This document shows, piece after piece, positions 13,151 through 25,452 of a stretch of DNA of 64,000 bases. Made by a program: the position numbers and the translations under genes. The stretch lies in the NCBI GenBank assembly GCA_030407085.1, contig CM059586.1, positions 28,879,501 to 28,943,500 of the forward strand. The letters run 5' to 3'. How positions within the stretch are numbered: position 1 is the stretch's first letter; every line of letters begins with the position of its first letter. Source of the DNA: Trichopria drosophilae (taxonomy: Eukaryota; Arthropoda; Insecta; Hymenoptera; Diapriidae). The notes below the pieces were generated by a model. That model was not told the origin of the DNA, did no database searches, and worked only from the letters and a program-made list of their open reading frames with translations.

Positions 13151-13232
13151 GTCGTGTATTTTGACGAATAAAAAGGGTTAACCAAAGTGCCGTAATTAAC
13201 TATCTAAAATAGTAGAAGCAACTAGTTTTCTT

Positions 13233-13954
13233 TTAACCCTTTGAAGCATGGTGTAGCACATGCTACACCTTTTTGTAATTCACTATTTATATACTTAAGG
13301 TAATTATTAAATAATTTTTTGCTTCCTTACCTCAAGAACATGCTAGAAAACGTAAATAAATCAATATTTTTAATTAATTATCATGTTATATTATTTTTAA
13401 AAATTAAGCAAAGTGTAAAATGGTGGATTTTTTACGGAAAAAATATATGTGGAGAAGAAAACGTCATTCAAATATGACGAGACTGGGTACTCGGGGGTTT
13501 TCGGGGTCGCCGATTATGAATCTGACCTCAGATTTTCAAAATTCATTATGGCGGATCCAATATGGCCGATGGAATTGCAAAAATCTAGTTGATCGAGGTG
13601 AAATTGGGTTCTCGGGAGTTTTCGGGATCGTTGAATACGAATTTGGCCGCAGATTTTCGAAATTCAAAATTGCGCTTCTAATATGGCCGACTGAAATATA
13701 GGGATATGACTTGTTTTTACATTTCGGTCGGCCATTTTGGATCCGCCATTTTGAATTTTGAAAATCTGAGGTCAGATTCGTAATCAGTGATCCCGAAAAC
13801 CCCCAAGTACATAATTTCACCTCGATCACGTAAATTTTTGCAATTCCATCGGCCATTGGCATATTGGATTCGCCAATTTGAATTTTGAAAACTCCCGAGT
13901 AACAAATTTCAGCTATTTTCAGTGCAAAGAAAAATGTATACTTCCAAAGGTTAA
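13233..13954. mobile_element. TTAA-bounded inverted-repeat element (piggyBac-like ends)
   Basis: The left end is TTAACCCTTTGAAG and the right end is CTTCCAAAGGTTAA. TTAA targets with C-rich termini are the hallmark of piggyBac-type insertion. A perfect 20-bp palindrome sits at 13250-13269. The interior (13490-13700 versus 13720-13910) is an inverted repeat that contains the shared GGATCC-centred 19-mer in both arms (13548-13566, 13731-13749). No transposase frame is present. Confidence 0.7.
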
Positions 13955-14099
13955 GACCAGCTGATCATTTGGTCAGTGCAGGTTTTAAATTTAACATTTT
14001 TGTGGTATTGAAATTACCAAAAATTGATCTATTATTTAATCTTCATTTCCCCTCGAATTGTCGTTAAATTGAGACATTTATTTTAATTTAAAAGCTTGA

Positions 14100-14480
14100 G
14101 AGGAATACAGATGCGGTTCTAAACTAGAAAATTCTGTCATTCCGCGTAGCAACGAGTAATGTTGATACTGGAGGCGCAACGTCAGCTCTTTGCGAATGAC
14201 ATACGATGCACGATAACATGATAGCATGAGAGGGAATGAGAACAATCTCATTGGAGAGTAGGAGAGCACGAGAAAGAGGGAAGAACCCTTCTCATCCTCC
14301 TGGTGTATTCTTCTTATCTCTCCGTTAGTTCGCGTACACTCGAGCTCTCGCTTTACCCCCGCATAAGCGCTACTATACTAGTACGTATACTAGGTACGTG
14401 ACTAAAAATGAGAGGGAAGTATTCTCGATCGTTCTATGCAACATTTTTAATCGCATAGTTCCTCGCTGCCAAGTTATGTA
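14100..14480. other. GC-richer low-repeat block
   Basis: Mixed-composition, CpG-containing sequence with GAGAGGGA and CTCTC tracts. No convincing reading frame was found, so this is a candidate regulatory block. Confidence 0.3.
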
Positions 14481-14689
14481 CATGCACACTCGCGATAGAG
14501 CTACTTTTTTACCCGACTTTTTTCTTTACATTTTTTCAAATTTTCATTTTACTAAACGTATTTACCATTTATTCTAATAGGACGTGACAGAACTGAGAAT
14601 TATACACTGGAATACGCGCACGTGGCTTATGTTTTTTTTTAAGATTGATAAACATTGTCATCAAACGTTTTTGCTGAATCTGTGATTTT

Positions 14690-15070
14690 TACACAGAAAA
14701 AAATAAATCTTAAAATTGTTACATCTTAAATTCATCATCAGGTGAGGCTTAATTTAAGCCCAAAATTGAGTTAATTTTCTTAAATTCAGTCAGTGTTTTG
14801 GCTTAAAGTCTTACTTTCAGTGAGCAAAACTGACTTTTAGACGATATTTTTGCTTAAAATAAGATTCATCGAGTTTATGCCATCTAAATTAGATGAATCT
14901 TATTTCAAACCAAAATATCGGCTGAAAGTCAGTTTTGTTGTCTGAAAGTAAGACTTTAAGCCTAATTATTCACTGAATTTAAGAAAATGAACGCAATTTT
15001 GAGCTGAAATTGAGCCTTACCTAATGATGAATTTAAGGTGTAACAATTTTAAGACTTTTTTTTGTGTGTA
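14690..15070. mobile_element. Palindromic element, arms about 180 bp
   Basis: CTTAAAATTGTTACATCTTA at 14710 pairs with the mirrored run at about 15035-15055, and AAAGTCAGTTTTG-type words pair around a centre near 14885. The termini are ACACAGAAAAAA and TTTTTTTGTGTGT. No coding capacity. Confidence 0.8.
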
Positions 15071-15079
15071 CTGCTTAGT

Positions 15080-15720
15080 TTTTAGGAACCTGCGAGGGTA
15101 CCGAGAATAAAAGCTGCTAAAGGGGGATACGATTCCAAAGGGAAAAAGAACTAAAGGCGTTGTTTCGAGATCTTTTCAGCAGACTCTCTTTCGAGACTGG
15201 ATTTACTCGCCTTTTGCTTTAAGACCTTCATCGACAGATCCATTTTACCCCTGACCCCTTTTCCCAAGCCTAATCCCCAGCTTCGAGTCGCCATTCAGAT
15301 GTTTAAGCATTTTTTGTAAGTACAATTCGATCCTCACAATACATAATTTTTGTAGTACATCAGAAGATAGCGATTAAATTTTACTGTATCGTACTTAATC
15401 CTCGAGATGTTTCGACAACAATAAGACCATCTTATTTCCGGTGTCGCATGACGATGCGAAAAGGGCAATTGGACCTCACAGTTTAAGAATCGTTTAAGAA
15501 TCCTGGCATTTTTTTTTTTTTTTGTTTCGCAAAACAACAAACGCAATCATTGAGGTGACTGCGCGAGTCACTCGTTACGCATGCAAATATTACCTCGCGG
15601 TCATTTACGATTATGACTGCAATGATAAATAAAGCCATCGCTGCCACGTAAATAAATCCGTCATCTAATTTCCCTATTGTTTAAACGTGGAAGCGCGAAT
15701 CGAGGAGAGTTGAGAATCGT
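15080..15720. other. GC-richer low-repeat block
   Basis: Sequence between the palindromic element and later AT DNA with higher complexity and several CpGs (for example 15165-15300 and 15560-15720). No frame with protein similarity was recognised. Possible regulatory DNA or an untranslated exon. Confidence 0.3.
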
Positions 15721-17834
15721 CAGGTGTTAATTAAGACGTAGGAAAGAAATAATGTTTTCTTTTTCAAGACCCCCAATGACACCGAACTTTGTAGACTCTG
15801 AATAAAATTATAGCGAATAGGTACATTGAGAAATAGCTATTTAAAATCCATTACAATCACTGATTGAATTTGAAATGCTAATGAATTTTATTTGATGCGC
15901 AACAACTTACGGTTAATTGAATTCTTTGTCACGTGCGTATGAGTCGTTTTTACGATGAAAACGCTGAATAGAAAGCGCTATTTAAAACGGTCGCCATTTT
16001 TGTTTATTAACGTTGATAGATCAATCATTGCAGTCGTTAATGAATTTTTTCGGCTGTTGAATCGAATTATGTGACCTTGAATTACGTTGCATTTAGTAGA
16101 ATTGGATTGGAAACTTTTCAGTTTGTTAGAAAAACATTTTGTATTCTTGATGGGAAAAATCAGGATTTTTGTATGATTTTCCACATTAGAATACCTCAGA
16201 TATTTGTGAATATCCCGTCAACAATGTTTAGGCTAGAAGATAGAACTAGTGCAAAAAATTAAATTTCAAAATGACCGCTCAAAAATGCCTACTAAATTCG
16301 TTTTTTTTTTTCAAAATCATAGTTGCCCGACCCCAATGAAATCACTTCGTTCTTGGTACTTGGTGGAGTTTGTAGTCGCTGATTGCGGATTGTGGATCTG
16401 TCATTTTGAATTTTTGAAAACTAGCATCAGATTTGGACTCGACGACCCCAAAAACGAAGGGGGCCAAGTTTGAATTGATTTCATTCGGATCATTCGATTG
16501 AACACATGCGACTTCAATGGGCATTTGAGCCGCCGTTTTGAAATTTCACCCGTAAAACCGGGCGGAAATTATCGTTTGCTGCCCGTTCTTGTTATGATAG
16601 GCGTCTTCTAGTTACGTCATTTTGCAGACGGAACAGTGATTGTCTACCCGCTCAGTGGGATTTTTCACGGTCCGATATGAACAAAATGTGTTTTTAATTT
16701 TTGGAAATTTATAAAAACAGACAAAGTGGGAATGTTTACCGGCCGCAAAGAAGGTCTTTTCTCATACAGATGTGACAAAAGGTACTGTACATATCGTGGA
16801 AGGAAATGCATTGTTTACACTCGGGCGATGTAGCAATGAAGTTGTTTCTGCCCTAGATACGTAATGTACTACTATTTTAATACGATGGACGCGGTAGTTC
16901 GCGTCCGAAAGTTTTGCCCTAGGGCGTGAAATGGTGCTTTGCGCCCGGAGGGATAAAATGTACTATTATTTTAGTTACCTTCAAGACCTATACATTTACG
17001 GATTGTATTTTATTCGCATCTTACATACACATGCAACAATAAACTTTATGTCCGACCTGTATGTGCTAATTATTTTAACTCGGGTCTGTCCACAATCCTG
17101 ATTTGCAAATTGTTGTAAACTAAATTAAACTGTTACAATGTAAATGAGGATCAGTTTTGCAATCACTGAACTGATAAATTGTCATTAGGATTTATGGTAA
17201 CAAAAATGTGATGTTAAGGTAATAAATAGTAATCATCTCTATAGTTAATTATTATTTATTACGTCTATTATCTTACTGGAATTATTCGTAGAAGAAATAC
17301 TACAGTTACTTCCGAAAATCGGCATTGAGGCTAAAAAGTGACAGATTCAGTCCACCATTTTCCAATTATTAATAGAATGTGTGTTGAGAGTCGAAACGAG
17401 GTTTTACTGACGTTGTGATGTAATTGACCGGCGACAAAAGCTAACGACGGATCTTGACATTTACTTCATTTTCTTCTCCGATTCCTCGATAAACGTTGAT
17501 TTCCGCAACTACAAGCGGGACTTGGAGCTAATGTTCTTGCCTCACTTTTTGTTCAACGAGCATGACAGGTTGGGGGTTATTTGAAGAGATTATTGAAACG
17601 GGTTTTGCGATTTGATGCAGTACAGACGTGCACACATAATTGTCCCGCTAATAACTACTTTCCTATATGTCAACATGTCCAGTAATTCTTAAATAAATGT
17701 AGCACAACAAATTATTAGTAATTTGTACATTATTTCGAGGTACTTGTTCCGGAATCTTATTACAAAATTTCGTGGAAGTGGAAACACATTAACATCATAT
17801 ACAATCTCGATAAGAGAATTGGTTTTCAGAAATC

Positions 17835-17865
17835 AATTTTACTTTTGGATTTGAGCGTCATCGTG
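17835..17865 (+). promoter_or_regulatory. Dispersed ACTTTTGGATTTGAGCG motif, copy 1
   Basis: The word ACTTTTGGATTTGAGCG recurs near 21714, 35311 and, diverged, 51485, always on the + strand. In the other copies it is followed by a CGCC-rich CTCF-like core. Role unknown. Confidence 0.4.
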
Positions 17866-18049
17866 CGTCCAGTACTTAGTAGGTTGTCAATTATATTGAC
17901 ACTTTGTTGCTCACGTACATATATTTAAATATTCTTTTAAATTTAAATGTAAATAATTAATGACAACGTTTGCAAACGTTTATTCGTAGTAAAAATAACA
18001 AAAATTCTAATAACGTTTTGTTATTGATGTTAAAATGTTCGTATTAAGA

Positions 18050-18330
18050 AAATGTCCCTCTATTACCATGAGAAGGGATGAACTAATCCGCCTGCTGTCG
18101 CACCAAGCGCCTCGTGACCCCCACTCCCTTCTAATTTACTCTTCTGTGAAGGTCATTCCCCTTACCTCGTTCTGATCATTTGTCCTATCAAAAATCGTTC
18201 ATATTGCATGATTTAAGAGGAAGAGGGAATCGAAGAGGAGACGCGGTGTGGTGGGAGGCCCAAGGTGCTCCAAGCACCACCATGCGGTTTCTTCATCGGC
18301 TTCAAGAAAGCGACCACAAAAAAGGTCAGT
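18050..18330. other. GC-richer block just upstream of the common exon
   Basis: GC-rich, purine/pyrimidine-skewed sequence lies about 300-550 bp before the exon at 18613, including a GGGAGGCCCAAGG run near 18255. No splice-consistent coding exon was found. It may hold intronic splicing or enhancer elements. Confidence 0.3.
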
Positions 18331-18612
18331 GTCAATCCCGTGAAACCAGCTGAAAAGGGACATTGGCAAACAAAATACCTGTCATTACAAACATCTCCCG
18401 AAATATACAATATAGGGTACTTCACGAAATCTGCAATTTTATATGCAATGAAAAAGCTTGAAGTTACATTAATAGGTTATATTTTATAGTTGAAGTTTGT
18501 GTTATCGATAATGGAGTTACCATTGATGCCATTTTATCATGTACTGTTACAATTTTTTATGTCATGATTAATAATGCCAAGTTACTAATGATGTGCCTCT
18601 ATTTGATTTCAG

Positions 18613-18724
18613 GATTAAAATGTCATTGCGACATTTGCCCGGATACGAACAACACGTGCGAAACCGATGGCTACTGCTTCGCCAGTACGAGCCTGGATAA
18701 GGATGTAATTACATATGCCTACAG
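18613..18724 (+). CDS. babo: Type I activin/TGF-beta receptor (Baboon-like), constitutive ectodomain exon, first half
   Basis: This exon encodes the N-terminal half of the extracellular ligand-binding domain of a type I activin/TGF-beta receptor serine/threonine kinase, a cell-surface protein that phosphorylates Smad2-type effectors. The translation starts LKCHCDICPDTNNTC and runs through ETDGYCFAS to ITYAY. Its five Cys have the spacing of the ALK4/5 ectodomain (C-x-C-x2-C-x6-C-x5-C), followed by the TDGYCF signature. N-N-T is an N-glycosylation sequon. The acceptor is strong (tttgatttcag, AG at 18611-18612) and the donor is CAG/gtaatt. The exon is 112 nt: 2 nt finish a codon from an upstream exon, then 36 codons, then AG of a split codon. 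The upstream signal-peptide exon was not found. Both boundaries agree in phase with the three downstream exons. Family assignment is firm; the ortholog name babo rests on residue similarity and on the alternative-exon layout. Confidence 0.93.
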
Positions 18725-18965
18725 GTAATTGACGATTTGCACGTCTGTTAATCGAAATAACCCATGTTAACTATTTTATGAGGAACATACATAATTTCCG
18801 ATTCCAGTTTACGAAAAGCAGTTTATATAACGACATTAAGCCCACGTTATCAATTAATATCAGTATTTATTAGCGAACAACTTTTTATTTATTTTTATTA
18901 AATTTTTTTTTAAATCGTGTTAACCTTTTGACGCCATTATTTTAAAAATGCTATTGAATGATGAT

Positions 18966-18980
18966 TGCGCCATCTACAGG
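18966..18980 (-). promoter_or_regulatory. CTCF-like motif
   Basis: The minus strand reads CCTGTAGATGGCGCA, close to the CTCF consensus CCASYAGRKGGCRSY (13 of 15 by eye). It lies about 240 bp after the common exon. Confidence 0.3.
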
Positions 18981-19014
18981 TAAATATGAAACCTATAAAA
19001 TCGAAAAGGCCCGT

Positions 19015-19402
19015 TTAAGGGGCTTCTAAAGTGGTGCGTCGGTAAGGTAGGAAAATTTACTAAAAAACATAAATTAAAAATGTCTTAATGAAATTTTGTA
19101 AATTCGGGATCTGTAAAGGTAATTCTAATTACTATTGACGGTTTCCCAGAAAATACTAAAGGCATTCATTAAGAACTGACTAAGAATTTTCGGAAATAAG
19201 TACCAATCACATATTTCTGAAAATTCTCGGTCAGTAAAAGTTGTAAATTAATTGCTTTGGTATTTTCTAAGATGAGTCGATAGTAATTGGAATCATCCTT
19301 ACAGAGCCCGAATTTTGTAAAATCTATTCAGTAATTTTTTATTTACGGTTTTTAGTGACAATCCCTACCTTATCGGCAGAGCACTTTAGAAGCCCCTTAA
19401 AG
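19015..19402. mobile_element. Inverted-repeat element, arms about 150 bp
   Basis: TTAAGGGGCTTCTAAAGTG at the left pairs with CACTTTAGAAGCCCCTTAA at the right. The arms continue through AATTCGGG/CCCGAATT and TTACTATTGACG-like segments. A related, single-armed relic is at 53444-53674. Confidence 0.85.
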
Positions 19403-19584
19403 TTCTTTTGCATTCTTGAATTTTTGTAAATTAAATTGTGTGAATGGCATTAATGAAAAACTATCAACCGTCGGAAATGCATTTTTCTGTATTTATATTG
19501 GAAGGCAGAAGGGGAGAAGTCATGATAATATGTGTACATTACTTCGTTAAATAGTTTTCACTACCGATTTTTCGACGTTTCTTC

Positions 19585-20345
19585 AGAAGAATTATGATTT
19601 TTGATATTGAAAAGAGCAATACTCACCATTGCAAAAGGTACTAATAGCGCCTTTTTGCACATTCCTTTCGCAACCCGTTAAATTTTTTCGAAAACAAAAT
19701 GGCGGCTTCAAGATGGCGTCCGCAAGTTGTACTTTAGTGATTAAAATACTGGATATCCATAGTTGCAAATCAGTTTTTCGGTGTAATATTTAACTACTTA
19801 TAATGGAGAATCTATAATAATGTCTCTAATATTATCTAGAATAACGTCTATAATATTTAAAGTTGGAAATTAATAATTTTGAATTAAAGCATTAAAGGCG
19901 AGTCTCTTTTTTGAACTTACAATCATCATAATAAGAGCTTATAACTCTCCCGTAAACAAATTGTCGTATTGCACTCAATTTGTAGGTTATACATCGATTA
20001 TTGACAGGTCACGAATATTTAACATGGCCATTTGCAATTTCACGAGTATGTAATGATAAGGAAGCATTGGAAATTCTGTGAAAATCGGGGATAAAATCAG
20101 TAGAAGACATTGTATCTAATTAATTTGAGGTTATGAATAAAGCATTTTGAAATTAGTCTTCCTTATTTGAATTTAGGAGAAAATCCAAAATAACGTCTTG
20201 CAAACTCCGTCAGTTGACATTCGCCATTTTGTTTATTTGAAAAAAAATCCGTCGGGTTAAGAAAGGGCTGAGCAAAAAAACGCGAATGGTATCTTTTGCA
20301 ACGTTCATTATTGCTTTTTTCAATATCAAAAAATCATAATTTTTG
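19585..20345. mobile_element. Foldback element, arms about 150 bp
   Basis: ATTATGATTTTTGATATTGA at 19591 pairs with TCAATATCAAAAAATCATAA near 20320, and CAAAATGGCGG/CGCCATTTTG and AACCCGTTAAA/TCGGGTTAAG also pair. The ends may extend to TTAA-like sequence outside. The interior is AT-rich with no gene. Confidence 0.75.
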
Positions 20346-21713
20346 TCGACAAAAATCTTCATAACTTTTTTCTTTGAAATCATCGGCTGATTCGGATCAC
20401 GGGATACGGAAAGAGGAGGTCCAAAACTATTAATTTTTACTGATTTTAATTTGGCCCATTTCGGGACGGAAAGGATTAATCCTTTTTTGTTGTCAGATGG
20501 CGCTTTCGAGATGAATAAATTTAGGAATTTTGTGGTAGGAAAATTAACGTACAGTCTGGTTTCGGAGGGATTTAATTGTAACATGCAAATATTTTGTATA
20601 TTTATTAAAAAAAAAAAACATTTTTACGAAATTTGCGATACTGGCAGTAAAAGTATTGTACTAAAAATAGATTTTTTTTTATTATTCGAGTATATTTTGT
20701 TAATATAAAACGACACGAAGAAAGTAATTTGTTAGTTTTTTTTTCAAAAATCTTTTTTTTAATGTTAAGTATTCTATGGTAATATATAAAGTTACATTCT
20801 TTTTGAATTTTTTTTTAGAAAATTAATTGAGTATGTAAAACGATAATTCATTTTGAGCCGTTTTCATATTCATTGAAATATTTTTTTCCTTGTATATAAA
20901 ATTTTCTTTTCTTTTCGTATTTAGAAAAAACAAACGCTAACTAAATAGTAGTTTAATTGAATTTCAATTCGTCCTTTCAATTTTTAATTCGGCGACAGTT
21001 ACTTAGGGGATTAATGTAGCTTTTTATTATCAAAGATTTTTTCGTGGACTCGATGCTTATTAATTGTTGATACTTCACAAATACACTTTTTTGATTGAGA
21101 AAATGAAAGATTATAAGAGTTTATTTACTGAGGAGTATACAGTCGAACGGAAAATGATTAAATGCTGAATAACGTTACGGCAATAACACTTATGATAATG
21201 AGAATTTTTATGGAAGTAGTTCAGAAATGTTTGATAAACCGAGTACATCGGTTGGGGCAAAATGTGTACGTATGCGTTTCCAGTAGGGGATTTTCAAGTA
21301 GATGTTATCAACCGATGATTTTAAGCGAGATACACTGTGTGGCGCCTCAGTCAATTGGTAAACTTAACATCGATTCATGAAAACAATTATTTTGGTATTA
21401 TTTAAATTCGTTTATGATTTTCAATTATTTTTTATTTCTCGTCCTTTGTTCACGATTATTCATGATCTTATTTTTCTCTGATCGGCATTTTTCATTACTT
21501 GTTTCGTTCTCTTCGTTGTTTGGTCATTTTCTTTATTTGTTTTTGGTAGTTATTGTCGCTGAGTGTCTTAATTTTTTATTTTAATATTTACTCAGTGAAG
21601 TAAAATTTCGATTAAACAAATATTCGTTGGAATAAAAGTATTCATTTTATCAGCAGATTTTATTAGAATTTAAAGAAATGTACCTTCAGTATCTACAACA
21701 TCTGGGGCCACTT

Positions 21714-21743
21714 CGCTTTTGGATTTGAGCGCCGCCTAGTGGC
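21714..21743 (+). promoter_or_regulatory. Dispersed GGATTTGAGCGCC motif with CTCF-like core, copy 2
   Basis: CTTTTGGATTTGAGCGCCGC is followed by CTAGTGGC. The reverse strand of the 3' part reads GCCACTAGGCGGCGC, one base from a CTCF consensus. This is the best match in the window. Confidence 0.4.
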
Positions 21744-22617
21744 AAAATTGAATAAAACATGTGAAAAAATTAATGTAAGGTTTAAACATTTTAAAATTAT
21801 ACCAGGAAAATTGATTAGAGCATTTTCAATAATATAATATTTTTCCTATGAAAGTTTGAGATCTTTTTCAATTTTCTTAATAACTTCAATTTTTTCAGTT
21901 TCGAACATTTTGGTCACATGTTATTAAATAACACAGTAATTATATGTTCAAGTTTATTTTTTAATTGCTTTATTGATATGTCTCTGAAAAAATCAGATTA
22001 TTGAGATTCAAGGATGTTTACATGATATTCTTCTGAGATGTGGATTGAACATTTTTTATTAGTGGTTGACCATTAGAGATTCCTACATGTTTGGGCTAGA
22101 GATGATATTCTTACTTTATTCCAATTCATTCTCAACTCAATTAATGCTATTTTAGGACAGTATTATTATACTAGGTTCATCATTTTTTGACAGGATCGTT
22201 TGGATGTCGTATTTTTGTTCAGCCTGGTACGAAATATATAGATCTAAGAAGGTAAATAAGAGATGTTCAATCGATTCCTAACTTTACTTGGATTTCATTC
22301 GTCAAAATAAAATGACCCTAAGACGATTTTATCGTTTATTGAATTAAATCCATCACTCTGGTGTTCTAGTTGATAGTCTACTTATTTGAGTTCATGATGT
22401 TTGTATAATTTATCCCCATTCTGTAAAGATAGAAACTGAATTATTGCCGTGGATGTGTATTAGAAACCGATAATAATTTACCGATTTTTAACCCTTTGTG
22501 GTAAACAATTTTTTGTTCATTCAAACATCTCGAAAACTCCTACTTTTTTTAGTAAACTGTAATTGTTATTGCGAAGGAAGTCCGGGATCGGTATCAGGCC
22601 TCTCAGAATCCTATAGG

Positions 22618-22740
22618 ATAATGAGTTTTACAAAAAGTTGGTCAATATTACGATTTAAGTTATAAAATGCGTCCTCAACATGGCGCTATTTATATGGAAT
22701 TTTTTTGTTATTTCCGTTTCATTAAAATATTTCTAGTATC
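22618..22740. repeat. Dispersed repeat, copy near 22.7 kb
   Basis: Second copy of the repeat at 13039-13150, immediately upstream of the TTAA element at 22741. Confidence 0.7.
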
Positions 22741-23181
22741 TTAACCCATTAACGCCCAAATGCACAGAAAGTTTACTGTAACTTCAACGCTTGTTTTAAT
22801 ATGAAATAAATTTTGAAAAAATTCTGAAAAAAACTATCAAATTCTACTATTTTCAAGGCCACTCTTTCGAAAAATTTTAAAAAATTGAAATTTATATATG
22901 ATTTTGACATATACAGTAGAAAAACATGATTTTTTAGGACACATTTTTTTACAAATATGGAATTTTCGATACAATATCTTGTTTTGAGTGAGCTAAAATA
23001 TATTGCAAGGGTGCACTCGATAGCTGTACTTAAAAGATACACTGGTATATATTTGAAATTTTTGATATCAGATTCAAAATAGCCACTGCATTCACAAATT
23101 CCTTTTCGAAATTAATTCATATTGAAACTAAGTGTTGAAATTGCAGTAAACTTTTTGTGAATTTGGGCATTAATGGGTTAA
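22741..23181. mobile_element. TTAA-bounded element related to the 41-kb hairpin
   Basis: The ends TTAACCCATTAACGCCCAAA and the mirrored TTTGGGCATTAATGGGTTAA have TTAA at both borders. The left arm shares words with the element at 41191 (GCACAGAAA, TATGAAATAAATTT, ATACAATAT, GGTATATATT). It is an older, diverged member of the same family. No transposase. Confidence 0.85.
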
Positions 23182-23813
23182 TATGTATGTTCATGAATAT
23201 GTAGATTGTTTTTGAGGTGGCTGAATACGAATTCGTTATTAAATTTTGGAAATTCAAAATGGCCGATCCAATATGACTTCAAAAACTTATATACTAAGTA
23301 CCAAACAATTTTTCTAAAATTTTGTTTATCCACATTGGTGGCCAAATTTGTTGGGTGATGCATCCATGTTTATTGTATGTTTTTCGGCCGCCTGAATCCG
23401 AATTTCGAGGTTAGATTTTCCTAAAATGCTAGGAACATTGTTTCAATGAGCAATTTAGTGACCAACAATTTTTTGTTCGGAAAAGTGGTCCAGAAAGACT
23501 ACGCATATCCACGGTTCGACCGATATCTATTATATGTATTTTTACCTCCTGAAACCAAATTTCGAGGCTAATACCTGCGCTAATCAATCGAAAACGGACG
23601 ATTGCAAAAACAAATAAATGTTTATCAACAAATTATTTTGTGCGATTTTTAAAAGGGTAAAGAGTAACCTCGAAATTCGTATTGAAAACACCATTTACAT
23701 GATACACGCTTGATAATGGGTCATATTTTTCCCTCTATATAAGGACCGACGGTTTTTTAGCCTAGTGACGTAAGCTGGCAAATAAAGTCGCTATTTTTAA
23801 TAGAAAAAATGTG

Positions 23814-24122
23814 TGCGGGTCAAAAAACCAATAGTCAAAATACCGGCAATTGAAAAGCTATCAGTCCAAAAACTGACACTTAAAAATTGTGAAATGGACA
23901 TATGCGGGTAAAGTACTTTATTTTTCCTAGGAAAAATATCAAAAACCCGAATTTTAAAAATCTGAAACATTGAAAAATCGATATTTAAAAATCCGACACT
24001 CAAAAAACGATGACTGTAAAAAATCCAGTGAGGATTTACAGTTTAGGAACATACAGCTGTAATATTAATGAAAACAACAATGTCAGATTTTTCAATGTTT
24101 CGGTTTTTTGACATGTAGGTAC
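23814..24122. mobile_element. Small palindromic-type element of the ACCGACA family
   Basis: The sequence is built from repeated words such as GTCAAAAAACCAATAG, AAAATCCGACACTCAAAAAA and GAAACATTGAAAAATCG, with an inverted end CAATGTTTCGGTTTTTTGAC. Much of the right half is the reverse complement of 43800-43925. Boundaries are approximate. Confidence 0.6.
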
Positions 24123-24208
24123 CCAAAATAATGCACGACGTCCATTTACTATGCCATTTAAAAAAGCAATTGACTTTATCTTGCCTATATGTCATATACA
24201 AAATACTA

Positions 24209-24275
24209 TATACACCAAGGGGTACATGGATCTTGATAACGTGGGAAAAGATCGATTTCTACCCCTTGGTGTATA
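24209..24275. repeat. Perfect 16-bp hairpin with 35-nt loop
   Basis: TATACACCAAGGGGTA at 24209-24224 is followed by its exact reverse complement TACCCCTTGGTGTATA at 24260-24275, with weaker pairing beyond. It may be a tiny MITE or a structured intronic RNA. The stem is too short for a typical pre-miRNA. Confidence 0.6.
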
Positions 24276-24359
24276 ATATACTACTTCCTACTCGATGCAT
24301 AACGATAAGCTTGTATCTTTACAGAATGGTTAATTCCAATCCATGTCATTTGTTCCATT

Positions 24360-24990
24360 TATAGAATTTCCGTTCATGGGATTTTGGTCATTCGGTACAT
24401 TAACGTTCGTGTGAGGTCTCCATTCGAGTCCGGATATCCTGGGCTCAAAAATTCTTTGGGAAAGCGTAGATGGATCTTCTCCTTTAAAAGCTCCTTGGAG
24501 TGCGGGCGAAATAAATTCCTCGACGAAATGGGCTATACGCACACGGGCGGAACACGTCGGAATCGATTTTTTCCGCCCCGATGGGTGAACGGCATATATA
24601 GGTTCGTGAAAGGCGAAGGCCGAGTTTGAGTTTCGACCTTTTTCCACCTATATATATATATATATATATATATAAGTCCGGGTAGGGGCTTTCCGTTATT
24701 AGCGCGAGTTTCGGGAGGTTTTGGCCAACCCGCGTGATATGGGGAAAAAAAGCGCGTGCTTGGAGAGCTTGTTGTCGAGCCAACGCGACGTCGCGATGGA
24801 AACGCCGTGTGTAGCAAAGTTCGCCCTCAGGAACGACCGCACGCCAAATCGAACAACCCCCCCCCCCCAGACCCCAGAGTTCCGAACACGCACCGGGGCA
24901 ACGAATTTCGCGAGGACACTAACGAGTCCGGAAATCAATGCTTTTCAGCCCCCCTTTAATCCCGAGCCCTTTCAATTGTTTCGAAATTGC
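24360..24990. other. CpG-rich low-repeat block interrupted by a (TA)n tract
   Basis: CpG density is high (for example CAACGCGACGTCGCGATGG near 24781). A (TA)n run lies at 24649-24674 and a C11 run at 24857-24867. Overlapping frames are open on both strands for 80-105 codons, as expected of GC-rich non-coding DNA, and none is recognisable. Candidate enhancer or alternative promoter inside the first large intron. Confidence 0.4.
24649..24674. repeat. (TA)n microsatellite
   Basis: Thirteen TA units without interruption. Confidence 0.95.
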
Positions 24991-25452
24991 TGATTCCAGA
25001 ATACTGAATGAGGACTTTGAAACTTTTTTTTTTTTACGTCCTTACACAAGTTCTGTTTCCAGCAGTTGCTGATAACGACTCGAGCTTAATCCATAAAAGA
25101 CTGAACGCATGATTTTTCATGGTCGACTTCAAAGGCGATGGTCTAGTATGTGAAATCGGGGTGAAAATTTGAAACGAAACAAAACAAATCGTTAAACGCG
25201 AAACAAAAAAGATGGAATTGGTTCTTAAAAAATAAGATTTTTTTCAAATACTGTGAGGAAGTTATTGGTTCGGAAAAATATACGGAAAATGATTGATTTT
25301 CATTTAATTCCAAACTATGCGGTAATATCCTTCGCGGAGAATGAAAAAAAACGAACGAAAAAAAACATGGTTTCAGCGTAAACTCGAATTTTCAACAAGT
25401 ATTTGAAAAAATGTCAGATACAAGTGCGGGTTAGTGATAATGCCATATGGTA

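Larger units (their letters stand above)
1..18612 (+). other. 5' non-coding region of the receptor gene (intron or flank)
   Basis: No exon with a recognisable signal peptide or protein homology was found here. The coding exon at 18613 needs an upstream exon ending with one base of a codon, so this stretch is most simply the preceding intron, possibly with untranslated exons. It is AT-rich and largely made of inverted-repeat elements, listed separately. Between them, roughly 1-860, 9210-10080, 10330-12100 and 15730-18000 show only low-complexity AT DNA or short unrecognised open frames. Whether the gene's promoter lies here could not be decided. Confidence 0.5.

Noticed and set aside
13420..13905. 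Mirror-image frames rich in FENLRPNSYS / FQNSNWRIQ type peptides
   Set aside because: They are translations of the two arms of an inverted-repeat element, not proteins.
24209..24275. Possible microRNA precursor
   Set aside because: The perfect stem is only 16 bp with a 35-nt loop, too short for a canonical pre-miRNA, and the flanks do not extend the helix well.
24330..24993. Several overlapping frames of 80-105 codons on both strands
   Set aside because: Simultaneous openness of many frames in a CpG-rich stretch is expected by chance. They contain (TA)n-encoded Tyr/Ile and C-run-encoded Pro tracts and no domain.
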